Shown: piece by piece, positions 1 to 9,770 of the stretch
Layout: each line of letters starts with the position of its first letter
How positions within the stretch are numbered: position 1 is the stretch's first letter
DNA from: Entamoeba invadens IP1
Taxonomy: Eukaryota > Evosea > Mastigamoebida > Endamoebidae
Reading direction: 5' to 3'
Length of the DNA: 27,725 nt
Assembly: GCF_000330505.1 (NCBI RefSeq)
Contig: NW_004191816.1
Span: forward strand, 9,850-37,574
Position numbers and translations under genes: made by a program
Notes under the pieces: model-generated
Told to the model about the DNA's origin: nothing
Seen by the model: only the letters and a program-made list of their open reading frames with translations
The model's database searches: none

Positions 1-17
1 AGTTGTTCCTTTTTAAT

Positions 18-425
18 GGCTGTTCAGCGACTTTTGATATTACTGAGAAGTCGGCGACTTTTTGAATCCCTTCAAAAGTCGCCGACTTCTTTTAGAACTA
101 AATAATTATTAACTTTAATAAATTATACTATATTCATTATTGTCTCAAAAATGTGTAAAAACACAATAGTTATTAAAATTTGTTATATTATAATCATATA
201 AATTTAATTTAAAAAATGATTTGAGAAGATATGATTGGGACGGTATTGTTTCATTTTATTTTTTAATAATAATTATATTAAATTTATATGGTTTATTTTT
301 TGAATATCTTTTACATGATAAATGGTATTTTGAATAGTTATTTAACTAATTATTTAGGTCAGCGACTTTTAAAACCACTAAAAAGTCGGCGATATTCAAT
401 AGGACTGAAAAGTCACCGAACAGCT
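18..425. repeat. Foldback (MITE-like) element with mirrored CGACTTTT arms
   Basis: The two ends form long imperfect inverted repeats. Bases 18-35 (GGCTGTTCAGCGACTTTT) match the reverse complement of 408-425 with three mismatches, and similarity continues inward for about 70 bases (18-90 against about 350-425). Each arm carries three copies of a CGACTTTT-type word. On the left these are at 25-35, 50-62 and, inverted, 74-86. On the right they are at 358-370 and, inverted, at 381-392 and 408-418, an exact mirror order. The left arm contains its own perfect 17-base hairpin (46-62 with 74-90). Long, repeat-rich terminal inverted repeats suggest a non-autonomous DNA transposon, possibly linked to the Mutator-like gene 240 bases downstream. 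I could not see a target-site duplication. Confidence 0.6.
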
Positions 426-646
426 ATAAATATAAAAAATAGTTTTGAATATCACAATAAATATTTTATTTTTCCATATTTTTTAAATGTATCTAATTTT
501 AAACCACTTTCATTAATCATTTTTTATCTTATTATACGATTTTAGATAATAAATAATAACAAACATAATAAATAACAATTTAAAATATCATAATAAAAAA
601 ATAAAAATTCAAAAAATTGAAATCATATCTTTTATTTTTTTAAATT
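426..646. other. AT-rich spacer upstream of the Mutator-like gene
   Basis: This short AT-rich stretch lies between the foldback element and the promoter box of the transposase gene. An open frame at 288-545 crosses the foldback element and the spacer, but it is hydrophobic, low in complexity and matches nothing I recognise. I treat it as chance. Confidence 0.4.
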
Positions 647-651
647 GAACT
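647..651 (+). promoter_or_regulatory. GAACT core promoter box of the MULE transposase
   Basis: GAACT sits 16 bases before the ATG at 668, followed only by A/T. The same box precedes the other genes of this window that have a convincing ATG start. Entamoeba core promoters are known to contain a GAAC element. Its presence supports 668 as a genuine start even though the protein lacks the usual N-terminal zinc finger of the family. Confidence 0.5.
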
Positions 652-667
652 ATTTAAATTATTTAAA

Positions 668-2439
668 ATGTTATCTGTGTTTGAAATGAAGTCTTTACTT
701 ATCTTGGCTTATTTAGAAGGTGAAGCGACTATTTTTGGTCTTCCAAGTGGAATATATCTATTGAGTATATCAAAAGTGATATTTGGGGATGGCACATTTA
801 AAGTAGTTAACAACGAAAGACAAATGTATATATTACACGCATTTGTAAACGAAGTGGCAGTATCATGTTTATTTATAAAAATGAAAAGTAAATCAAAAGC
901 CAATTGCTCCCAAATATTTGCCGCAGTTGAAAATTTGGCTAACCAAAGAGGTTTATCAATTTTTGGTAACAAAAAGGTGTTTTTAGGAGATTTCGAAATG
1001 GCCGCTATAACCACTTTCCAAAAATGTTTTCCGGCTGTTGAATTTCAGGGATGCTACTTTCACTTTGCACATAGCATACTTCGTAAAGTTGAAAGTAGGA
1101 ATGTTGCTTGTTCTTGTGCTTATCGTAACAACAACCACTTTAAATTATTTGTACGTCGGATTATTGGAACTGCGCTCCTACCTATCGAATTGATTACCAT
1201 CAAAACACTTCAATTGTTGTTCGAGGAGTTTGAAAAGGTTAACAACAACAATGTGAGTAAAACGTCTTTGAAGCATCTGTGGGACTATTTAATTCGAAAT
1301 TATTTCGGAGATGGTTTTTCCAAACCAACATTTCCTGATAAATTGTGGTGTTGCTTTGGTAAAGCAATAAGGACGGATAACTACTCTGAAAGTTCCCATA
1401 AAAACATTAATGATAAAATAAAAAAAGAGTAGAACTAATTGCACTGATCGAATTAATTACTTCAACGCTGATCAACGACAAAGAAAAATTTCTTGTGTCG
1501 GACAAGACAGGGAGGAACACTACTGAATTAATCAATAAACTTCTTAAACATGAAGCTATACTGTTGTTGGATAACACAATATCTATCATTGATTATCTCG
1601 ACAGAGTTTCTCATATTCTTCGACTTGAAAACAAAGAACAGTGTCGAGCATTTTACCAAACTCAGTGCACTTTGAAAGTCAAAGAAAAACTTGCCGAATC
1701 AAAATTGATTTCAATTCGCGACACCTTGATGTTCAACCCGATGATAGACTTAAACAGAGACTCGTTGTATACTTACAATCAACTGCAAAATGGACAGTTT
1801 CTTGGAGAATATGTATCTGTTGAAAGTTGGACGTTCAAATCTTTGAAACCTGAAGAACATGACACCTTTAAAAAAATAGCAGAAGGCACAACTATGGATA
1901 ACTATGAACTAGTGTTTTTCTTTGATGATAGTGTCGATGAGATCCGAGAATTTTACAAGCACCCCAAACAGCCTGTAGATAAGGAAGTCACAAGTTTGCT
2001 CGTAGTTCAAGACAACGAGGAGATGGAAGATCGACACGAAAAAAATGGAACAGAAGACAGAGAATTGGAACACCATGACAGTGGTGAAGAACAGAACATA
2101 GTCGCTATAATGAGTGAAAGTAGAAATGAACAGAATATAATAGCTGAAACTCAACAAGAGGTTGAAAACCCCGTTTTTCATGCACCACCACCTTGCCACT
2201 GTTGTTGCAATTATAATCGATGTTTGCAATATCTCCACTGTGACCCATCTGTCAAATATGATCCATTAAATCCTTGCCAGTATTTTGCACCAAATACCCA
2301 GTATTTCCAACCAGAACATCATTTTCAGAGACAACATTTAAAGAGAGACGCCATTTATCGACTTCAATTCAACAAAAACGTTGAATTCATTGAAGTTTTT
2401 TTACTTCTTTATAAAGATCTAGTTTATAGTCGTTCTTAG
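668..2439 (+). pseudogene. Mutator-like (MULE) transposase, split by a -1 frameshift
   Basis: The first part (668-1432, 254 codons) has the signature of MULE transposases. These include the first catalytic Asp in FGDGTFK (residue 41), the second in FLGDFEMAAI (residue 108), the CxxHF motif in GCYFHFAHS (Cys129, His132) and a likely catalytic Glu in RTDNYSESSH (residue 241). Just after it the frame closes at TAG 1430-1432. The protein continues one base back in another frame through VELIALIELI to the second part (1495-2439). That part ends with an acidic low-complexity stretch and a cysteine-rich cluster (CHCCCNYNRC). The break is in an A7 run (1420-1426), so it is a one-base loss, a sequencing under-call, or a -1 slippage site. 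The N-terminal FLYWCH-type region usual in the family is absent. Family assignment is firm; whether the gene is functional is not. Confidence 0.75.
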
Positions 2440-2629
2440 CAACTGTGTAAAGTCAAGGACGAGTTTAATCAACAGAATACGTGTTATTGGATTCAAACTG
2501 AATGATGCCAAATTGACTCCTATTCATAAATTGACAGACGTTCAAATCACTGATTTGGGTTGGCTAAGAAGGTTGGAGATGCGTCGTTCACGTGTTCCCA
2601 TGGCGGGAGTGATGGGTGACAATCCCTGA
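2423..2629 (+). other. Open reading frame remnant of unknown origin
   Basis: After the transposase stop, a different frame stays open for about 68 codons. It has a coding-like composition (for example GFKLNDAKLTPIHKL) that stands out against the AT-rich surroundings. It has no start codon. Its end (from about 2568) resembles the actin segment with GRPRHVSVMAGMG. The first part could be the decayed 3' end of the transposase or a separate host fragment. I do not recognise it. Confidence 0.25.
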
Positions 2630-2876
2630 AGCCATTCGAGGGTAGCGTCTCACTTCCAAAGTCAATATCTAAAAATTTGGGTTGTTTGTTCTACTCTACT
2701 TATTACTATAAATAACTTTACCGCCTTGCATTTGATTAAACGAAAAAATGCAAAAATTTGCCTCATCATCAAAACTCGAAAAATAAAACATTTTTTCAAA
2801 CAGTCAAGTTATCACCATTGGAAACTAGAGATTCAGATGACAAAAAGCACTCTTCCCGCCATCCCAATCTAAGTTT
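2568..2876 (+). pseudogene. Actin relic, upstream copy (internally deleted)
   Basis: Bases 2715-2876 translate, with frameshifts and stops, to pieces of actin. These are an ALDFNEE-like block, then ASSSKLEK, then QVITIGN, RFR and ALFPPSQS, in the order found in actin subdomain 4 to subdomain 1. Further upstream, 2568-2620 resembles the GRPRHVSVMAGMG segment of the actin N-terminal third, with lower certainty. The region between these two pieces in a real actin is missing. In-frame stops (TAG in place of the Glu of GNERF, TAA after LEK) show it cannot be translated. It lies head-to-tail with the second relic, and both carry the VALDF to ERFR segment. Confidence 0.6.
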
Positions 2877-2881
2877 TTAAC

Positions 2882-3275
2882 TCCCAAACTCCTCAGAATT
2901 GATCTTGGCTGGTCGTGATCTCACTGACTACTTCATGAAGATTTTGACTGAGAGATGTTATGCTTTTATTATAACTGCTGAAAGAGAAATTGTTAGAGAC
3001 ATCAAGGAGAAGCTCTGCCATGTCGCTCTTGACTTCAACGAAGAAATAGAAAAGGCTGCCCCATCATCAGAATACGAGAAGTCATACGAACTTCCAGAAG
3101 GGTCAAGTCATCACCATTGGCAACGAGAGATTCAGATATCCAGAAGCACCACTAGCCATCATTCCTTGTTATGGAAGCATCTGGTATCCACGAGACAACT
3201 TACAACTCAATCATGAAGTGCAATGTCGACATCAGAAAGAACTTGTACGGAAACATCGTCTTGTCTGGTGGAAAA
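2882..3275 (+). pseudogene. Actin relic, downstream copy
   Basis: The reading frame from about 2890 gives [17 protein letters not shown], then a [24 protein letters not shown] block and EKSYELPEG, an unmistakable actin sequence from roughly residue 175 onward. After 3105 it continues in other frames as [17 protein letters not shown], then [17 protein letters not shown] and [17 protein letters not shown], where homology stops. An extra base near 2907 disrupts the LRIDLAGRD junction, and further frameshifts lie near 3105 and 3155. There is no start codon; the apparent start at 2899 is TTG. It is a 5'- and 3'-truncated pseudogene of a normally strongly conserved cytoskeletal protein. Confidence 0.8.
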
Positions 3276-4298
3276 TCAATCAAAAAATCAACGACAAACA
3301 TGAAAATGAGAAAGTTGTAAATAAAAAACGAATAAGCTTAATCAAGGCTGTTCGTGCTTGGCTTAATTTAATTATATTCATATTGGTGTTTATTTGGTTT
3401 AGTTTTAATAATTATTGTTATAATTATTGTAATAATCAATTATAAAATATATAATAAATTTACTATCAGTTATATTATTCAGAGGTTGATTATTATAGTT
3501 TATTTATAATTAAAATTACTATACAATTTATTATTCTTTTGTCATCCATTGTATAATGTATCCAAAACTGCTATTTTTCTCGACTTAAATTGATGTTTTA
3601 TAGCGTTGTTTTATTATATAAGATTATTATTTAATGTTATTGTTGTGTTAATACAATAAAGAACAAAATTAATAGTAAGCAGTGGGTTTTTATCGTAATA
3701 TTTTGATGTTATTTGGTTCTCTAAGTATTTTATTTTGAGTGGAATCCATTTTTTATTTCAACAACAATATTTTTGTTGTGTTCTTATTTTATTTTGGTTT
3801 GAACCAATATTATTGGTTATATCGAACCCAAATTGTTGCACTTGTTTTAAGTGTTTTTTAAATAGTTTTTTTGAAAAACTTGGATACCTGATAATATTAT
3901 TTAATCAATTTTTATTAACATTTTTATTTGTTTATAAAAACAGTTTATTTTCGTATTATTTATATTACTAATATTAATTTGTTAAATTGTATATTTTTTT
4001 TAATTGAAGGACAAATCTTTAACAAAGATCAATTAATTTGAGTTTATGAATGACGAAATGTTTTATAAATAATTCAAAAGTTTGAATTTGAGTTGAACTA
4101 TTTTATCAAATAAGTCAAAAATCATTCTAAATTGTTCAAGAAAAGTCGCCATTATTTTCATTTTTTGGAAAAGTGAAATTATTTTTTGAAATTTTTTTTT
4201 TCTGAAAAAAAAAGAAAAAAAATAAAAAATTTTCAGTCCTCGAAGGGTTAACAGGTAAATATTATATATAGATTTCTATCTGTTCATTATTAACCAAA
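3276..4298. other. Gene-free AT-rich spacer
   Basis: I see no gene here. The stretch holds poly(A/T) runs, including a foldback of T and A tracts at about 4189-4240. Bases 4141-4150 (AAAAGTCGCC) repeat a 10-base word of the foldback element at 18-90. The hydrophobic open frame at 3735-3971 has the composition of AT-rich spacer. Confidence 0.5.
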
Positions 4299-4445
4299 TA
4301 CAGTAAACCGACCGGCATAGAATAATTTATAGTACATTATAGTTTTTTGTTTTTTGTCTTTTTTTCAAAATTTTTATTGAAAAACTATTAAATAGTTTTC
4401 AGAAACCATTTTTATAGTTTGCTGGTCATTTATTCTTTGCCAGTC
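4299..4445. repeat. Small inverted-repeat element with TACAGTAAACC end
   Basis: GACCGGCATAGAATAA at 4310-4325 is repeated inverted at 4430-4445 with two mismatches, giving an element of roughly 145 bases. Its left edge reads TACAGTAAACC, like the edge of the MITE at 24525 (TACAGTAAAACC). This is the typical look of a TA target followed by a Tc1/pogo-type CAGT terminus. The right edge does not show a matching TACTG, so the element is decayed or the boundary is wrong. Confidence 0.4.
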
Positions 4446-4868
4446 AACTCAAGATTGATATAGTCTTTTATCGTATCGAAATACTTTGAAACTATCATGC
4501 CATGATAACTCTCAATTGTAGACATTTTTATTTCAACAGTTGTTTAATCGTTGAAATAAACAACCAATCACAATTCGTGATGTTTTGATTTTTTACCAAA
4601 ACAAAACATTGTAATGTCCCGATTTATTTGATGTTAAACAATTGTCTATAAAATCAAGTAAAATTCCACAGACAATAAACCAATTACAATCATTTGAATT
4701 AAGAAAAGTAATATTCACTAAAATAACATATTTTATATAATTAAAAATATTAAATAATTCATTAATTTTAATAACAAGTTGTTATTAAACAATCGAAAAA
4801 TAACAATAGACACAATTGTATTTAACATAATTGATTGAACAAACGGAATAAAATAAAATACCATTATG
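4446..4868. other. Gene-free AT-rich spacer downstream of the LRR gene
   Basis: This spacer holds AT-rich sequence with several TTGTTTAA and CAATTGT words. I see no ORF or structured element. Confidence 0.5.
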
Positions 4869-7378
4869 TCAATTAAAACGCAACACACTAACTGTGTTTT
4901 CGATTTTTCTCAGACTTGTGGGTAACATTTTCAACGTGTTTGAACAATGTATTTCAGATAAACAATAACACTCTTTGAAACACAAAATTCCTATTTTTTG
5001 CACTGTTTTGGGTATGTGTATTGCTTTTAAAACAACACACCGTTCAAAAGCCGAGTCTCCAAATTTTGTGATTCCTTCGTGCATTTTTACACTCTCAAGT
5101 GTGACACAATTTTTGAACATGAAATTTCTTATTTATGGAGTGTTGGTGGCAACTCGATTTCACACAGAGATACCAAATTTGCAAAAACCAAGTGTTTATC
5201 AAGTGTAACATTTTCATTCAAATTTATTCGACTTAAATTTGTACATCCCACAAAAGCACCCATTCCTATACAACTGACGCTCAAATCAAATTCTACAGAT
5301 TCAAGCGTGTCACATCCCGCATAACATCTGTCGGGTATGTTATCAACAACACGTGGCACTTTGATATCCTTCAATTTGCACAATCTGATGAGGTACTTGT
5401 CAATATAACATGAATGTTTTGAGACCACAAATTTTGGGTAATTTATGAGATTTTTGCATCTCCACAATGCAAAGTCGTCGATTTCAATATACTCATTTGG
5501 TGTTGCAATTTCAGTCAAAGCTATCAGATTTGCAAAACACTTATAAGGTAAACTGTTTATTGTTTCAGGAAGTTTAATGACACTTATGGAAGTCAGATTT
5601 TGAAATGCACCAAATCCAATTTTTGTGAGTCCATTTGGTAGTGTCAACTGTGTTGGTGTCTGTATTGTGTGGTCTTTAAAACAAAATTTCCAATTTCACA
5701 AATTCCGCCCATCCTGTTAAATTCAAAATATGCATTTCCTTGGAAAGTTCTATCATCCAAAATAAAGACTGCATTACATGTGCTGTTTTCATTATCTTTG
5801 TATTCCTTATACTCCCTTCTGTTTACATAGTGAGGGCTTGTTTTTATGTTATTGAACAGCTTATTCCACAACTCGTTCCAAACAGTGGTTTTAATCAACA
5901 AATCGTGATTCCAAAAAGCGATGTCTATATGAACTTCTCGATACTCAAAAGTGTCTACGTATGAATCTATATTAAATTCTTCTGTGTTATCAAGTTTTTC
6001 TTTGTAACAAATGGGATGATCAACCACTATGTTTTTCCCTTTAATTGCTGAGTCACATTTCTTTGAAATGCCTAGAATATGGTCTAACACCAACGACTTT
6101 AAATGGATTTTGTTTGCTCCATTCAATTGTAAAGAACACGAATGACTAACAGTGAGGCCAGTCAAAGTACTTGGAAGGTCAAAATTAATGTAATAACAAT
6201 TGTCCAAGTGTAAATCTTTGAGATGAAATCGACTCAAGTCGACTTGTTTGTACGATTTATTCCTCCACCAATACTTGCAAGTTCAAGTTGTTCCAAACAC
6301 TCCAAATTATAATTCAAAAAATATGTTGTCCATTTGAGTTTTAAGCATTTCAGTCGAGAAAATTCCATGACTTTTGGTATTGGTTTTGGTGTTTCAGTCA
6401 CTTCCAATACTTTTGTGGTGACTGAATTGTAATTTCCAAAGCTCAATATTTCCATCTGATTTGCCACTTCTTCAAGAAACTCCGAGTCGTATTCGTTGGT
6501 TGCGTCATCGAAAAAGAAGTCGAAATCATACCAAGTTTTCAAATATCGTGTGACAAAGGTCTGTTCTATTAATATATCACTATTTTCGACACAACACAGC
6601 AACACGTTTTCTGTTGGATTACAAGTTACTTTATTTGTCTCTTTTGATATTTTTATTATAACATTTTCTTTGCTCGTGTTGTGTATAACAACATCTTTGC
6701 ATTCTATTTCTGACACGTCAATATGTTGAGTATTGAATAATTCAGTGTTATTTATCACCACTTCATCAAAAAACAGTGAGTATTTACTTGAAAACAATGT
6801 GAGCTTTTCTATTTGTGTGCTGTCTATTTCAACACATTTCTTCATATTTCTGAACGACACTTTGTAGTCTGACGTGTTTGATTTGTCAAGAAATGCACTG
6901 AAATTGTTTATCGTCTGTATCACAACATTAGCACACTTGCACAACTTCTGATACATTTCTTAATTTGTCATGTCAAATTCTTCGTTATTTAAATAAATAC
7001 AGAAAACAAGTGTGGGTGCACCTTCAGTAAAAATTAACAACTTTTCCAAGTGTAAATTGTCATTCGAAAAGACTCTGATTTTCTTCAAGTTTTTAAGACT
7101 CCACAAGACGTGTTTGTTTTGAACCAAAATGCCCCACATCTTTTTCAAATCGTTGTTTTATATATCGAAATTTCTTCGCATGATTCGCACAATTCACACT
7201 TTAATATAAAGAGAGTGGCAATTTGTTTTGAGTAAATAACCAACGTTTTCAACTTTTTAATAATCTCGTTTTGAAGTGAAAAATACGATTTCTTATTTAT
7301 TGTGTAATTTGAAATGTTGTAAAAGCAGATGTTGAAGTGAGGGAAGAAAGCCAAACCTGGAGAGAAACCCGCACCTTT
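4869..7378 (-). pseudogene. Leucine-rich-repeat (BspA-like) protein gene, frameshifted
   Basis: Five consecutive minus-strand frames join into one protein of about 830 residues. The C-terminal third has clear BspA-type repeats: LTKIGFGAFQNLTSISVIKLP, YKCFANL, DRCYAGCDTLESVEF, MGAFVGCTNL, FKNCVTLESVKM, DSAFERCVVL and ILCFKECYCL. These repeats usually form extended surface or protein-binding solenoids. The middle holds degenerate leucine-rich segments. The N-terminus reads GAGFSPGLAFFPHF, and the codon before GGT is AAA (7376-7378), where the related gene at 12436 has ATG. Breaks are one-base losses near 7147, 6260, 5686 and 5131, each in an A or T run, plus an in-frame TAA at 6960-6962. At 5683-5689 the restored frame reads GNFCFKDH. 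It is either a recently inactivated gene or one damaged by homopolymer sequencing errors. The lost ATG and the extra stop favour real decay. Confidence 0.75.
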
Positions 7379-7387
7379 TTTCTTTTT

Positions 7388-7392
7388 TGTTC
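7388..7392 (-). promoter_or_regulatory. GAACA box upstream of the decayed LRR gene
   Basis: On the minus strand AAAAGAACAAAAAA lies 9 bases before the lost ATG position of the LRR pseudogene. The identical 14-base string precedes the ATG at 12436. It matches the GAAC core promoter box of the neighbouring genes and supports placing the ancestral start at 7378. Confidence 0.45.
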
Positions 7393-8665
7393 TTTTATCA
7401 CAATTATTGTATATTTTTACTTCCAAAATATATAAAATATAGAAAAGTAGGGTATTTTAAGTTTCTTTACTTCTTTTTTTTGTTTTTTTCAAAAATAAAA
7501 AATAATTTGGGTTCGATTTAAATTAAACTGTACTGACATAAAAACAGCTTGTTTTTTTAACGCATTTTTAATCAATTATTACAGGGTTTTAAAATTGTGT
7601 TTATTTAGAAATGACAAATACTATAATACAAACCATATGAATAGTTTACTGATATAAACAATATTTTTTAATTTTTAATAGTTTGTTGATTTTTTATTTT
7701 TAAAAATATATTCGATTATCATGTGACAAATTCTATAATATAGTAACTTATAGTAAAAATAATATGAGATTTTTTTTTTCAAGACAAATGTCAAATGTCT
7801 CTTCGATAAAAAAACTATCGTAGCTATAATACTTATGAATAATAATCAAATGTGTTTTCGTGGAGATGTGTTATTGAGGCTTGGTTGTGTATTGAATATC
7901 ACCGATTTAGAAATTGGTTCAAAAATAAATAAATAAGTTAAGATTTAACCATTTTTGGCACAATTAATCTTTTATAACATTGTGAATAAAAACAAAAAAT
8001 GTTTATGTGCAAATGATTGTACATCAACTGAACAATAATTTGAAACAACTTTATATTAAACCTTAACAGCACATTATAAAGTTACAGAAAATGTTTTTAT
8101 CATAATATTTACTATTTGTTATAATAATAATATATTAAATATTTAAATTTTGTTTTTTTGAAAATAACAAAATAATAACAAAAAAATAAATAAATTGTTT
8201 ATAACAAGACAACAAACTATACATATTATTATTATTATATTAATATAAACTATTAAAATGACTAAATATTGTTTAAAAAGTGGCTTTTATATGAACAATT
8301 TATTTAAAACTTTTAAATAAACTTAAAATAAAAATAAACAGCTCAAAGATACGATTAATGCAAACAACCGAAACGGTAGCTCTGTGTTGAGTTAGCTCTG
8401 ATGCCCAAAACTGTTTGTAATACTTATTTACACATCACGCACATATAAATTAACAATTAGATAATGCAAATTACGTGCGACTATTGTTTGTTTGTATTTT
8501 GTATTATTTATAATGTTTGAATGGTTGATAAATATAATTAATTAACGATTAGAAATGGTTTCATAACGTATATTGTCAATTGATTATTTATTAGTATTTT
8601 TATTCTTATTAACTAAATAATATAATTAATGGTTTAAATACTAATACAAATCAATTATATACAGC
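7393..8665. other. Gene-free AT-rich spacer
   Basis: I see no ORF of substance. A small GC-richer island at about 8350-8420 holds two copies of TAGCTCTG (8377-8384 and 8393-8400) and a short ACCG-AAA-CGGT stem. It did not fit a tRNA or any small RNA I know. The rest is AT-rich with (ATT)n-like stretches near 8225. Confidence 0.45.
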
Positions 8666-8901
8666 AAAGGCGTCTATTTGTCGTGAATCCAGCAGAAAAA
8701 AATATCTATTTGTCGTAAATGAGTGGCTTTTGTAGAAAATTCTTTTTAATATTGAAATTTATTTTTTTTAAAAAAAAATAGTTTTTAATTCAACAAAAGT
8801 TACAGATTCGAGAACAAAATATTTAATTGTTGTACACCAAAATGATTGGCTAGTTGTGCGACAATTAAGCAAGTTCGACAATTATAATTACGACAAATAG
8901 A
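8666..8901. repeat. MITE with TCTATTTGTCGT ends (copy 1)
   Basis: TCTATTTGTCGT occurs at 8673-8684 and 8705-8716, and inverted (ACGACAAATAGA) at 8890-8901, so the element has terminal inverted repeats and a duplicated left terminus. About 160 bases of its left part recur in the same orientation at 16664-16826, starting with the shared 19-base string AAAGGCGTCTATTTGTCGT. This identifies a dispersed family. No coding capacity is visible, so it is a non-autonomous DNA transposon of unknown superfamily. A small internal piece (TTAATTACAAGAAAAGTTAC) also recurs at about 9125. Confidence 0.65.
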
Positions 8902-9757
8902 ATTTTTTGATTGTAGTTGTTTTTTTGTTGTTTTTATAATAAACTGTACCTTATATAATATTTTTAATCTAAACAATAAATATATTATCTTAACTAAACC
9001 TAAAATATGTTCAACAAATTATTGATCAATTTTTTAAAAATGGAATAATATTAATTCATTTTTGATTTTTGAATATAGTCATAATAAAAAAGGTTGTTGA
9101 GTAAATGAAAGTTCGGTTCATTTTTTAATTACAAGAAAAGTTACAAATTTCTTTGCATCATTGAAATAAATTGAAATGTGTTTTTGAGCAAATAAAACAA
9201 TTTATAAAAATATAGCTTATTTTTAAAACCAATTGTTTTATTTTCAATCACTACATTTTTTCGTGTTAATTATATAAAATGTATAACATTTTCAATTTTG
9301 AATCGAAAAATGTTTTTTGTAATTCAATAAACAAGTATAGTTCAATATAGTTAATACAGTTTCTGAAAAAATGAAAGTGCTTTTTTTCACCCTCTTTCAT
9401 TTTTAAGTGAAAAAAAAAGAAATGTAATTGAGAAATTATTTTTTTTGTTAAATTAGCGTTCTCCTCTTAATACAAATGTTGTTTGTATTGGCAGCAAACT
9501 ATAAAAAATAACAAGTATTAAAGTTGTGCTCACATACACTTTTTTATTTTTTTCTTGATAACATGAAAATTAGAAAATAAAGAGTCAATTGTTACTTAAA
9601 GAAACTTGAAATCACCCAATTTTTATAAAAATTTATTGCGATTTGATGTCAAATTGTTGGGGAATAATAAAGACAATTTTTCGAAACACTTCAAATTATA
9701 ATTATTAATAAAATTAACCATTAATTATAATAAGAACGATAAATACAGCTGGTTTCA
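8902..9757. other. Gene-free AT-rich spacer with hairpins
   Basis: I see no ORF. The spacer has a fragment of the 8666 MITE at about 9125-9150, an inverted repeat AAAAATGAAAG (9367-9377) with CTTTCATTTTT (9394-9404), and a perfect 8-base stem AATACAAA/TTTGTATT (9469-9476, 9482-9489). Confidence 0.45.
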
Positions 9758-9762
9758 GAACT
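9758..9762 (+). promoter_or_regulatory. GAACT core promoter box of the pogo-like gene
   Basis: CAGAACTCAATAATC ends directly at the ATG at 9771, so the box lies 8 bases upstream. The AATAATCAT context is shared with the starts of the genes at 17723 and 26923. Confidence 0.5.
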
Positions 9763-9770
9763 CAATAATC

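Noticed and set aside
288..545. 85-codon open frame in the foldback element region
   Set aside because: It starts without an ATG promoter context, is Phe, Ile and Asn rich, and crosses the right arm of the inverted repeat, so it is chance coding.
709..1014. Open frame on the minus strand opposite the MULE transposase
   Set aside because: It lies entirely antisense to a frame with recognisable catalytic motifs, and it has no family signal of its own.
3735..3971. Hydrophobic 78-codon frame
   Set aside because: Its composition is that expected from T-rich spacer, with no GAACT box and no motif.
4141..4150. AAAAGTCGCC as the 3' end of the Mutator-like element
   Set aside because: A single 10-base match to the left foldback element is too short to define an end. 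It is kept only as a remark.
8370..8425. Possible tRNA (TAGCTC words and an ACCG/CGGT stem)
   Set aside because: The cloverleaf could not be completed: no acceptor stem and no GGTTCGAATCC-type T arm with correct spacing on either strand.
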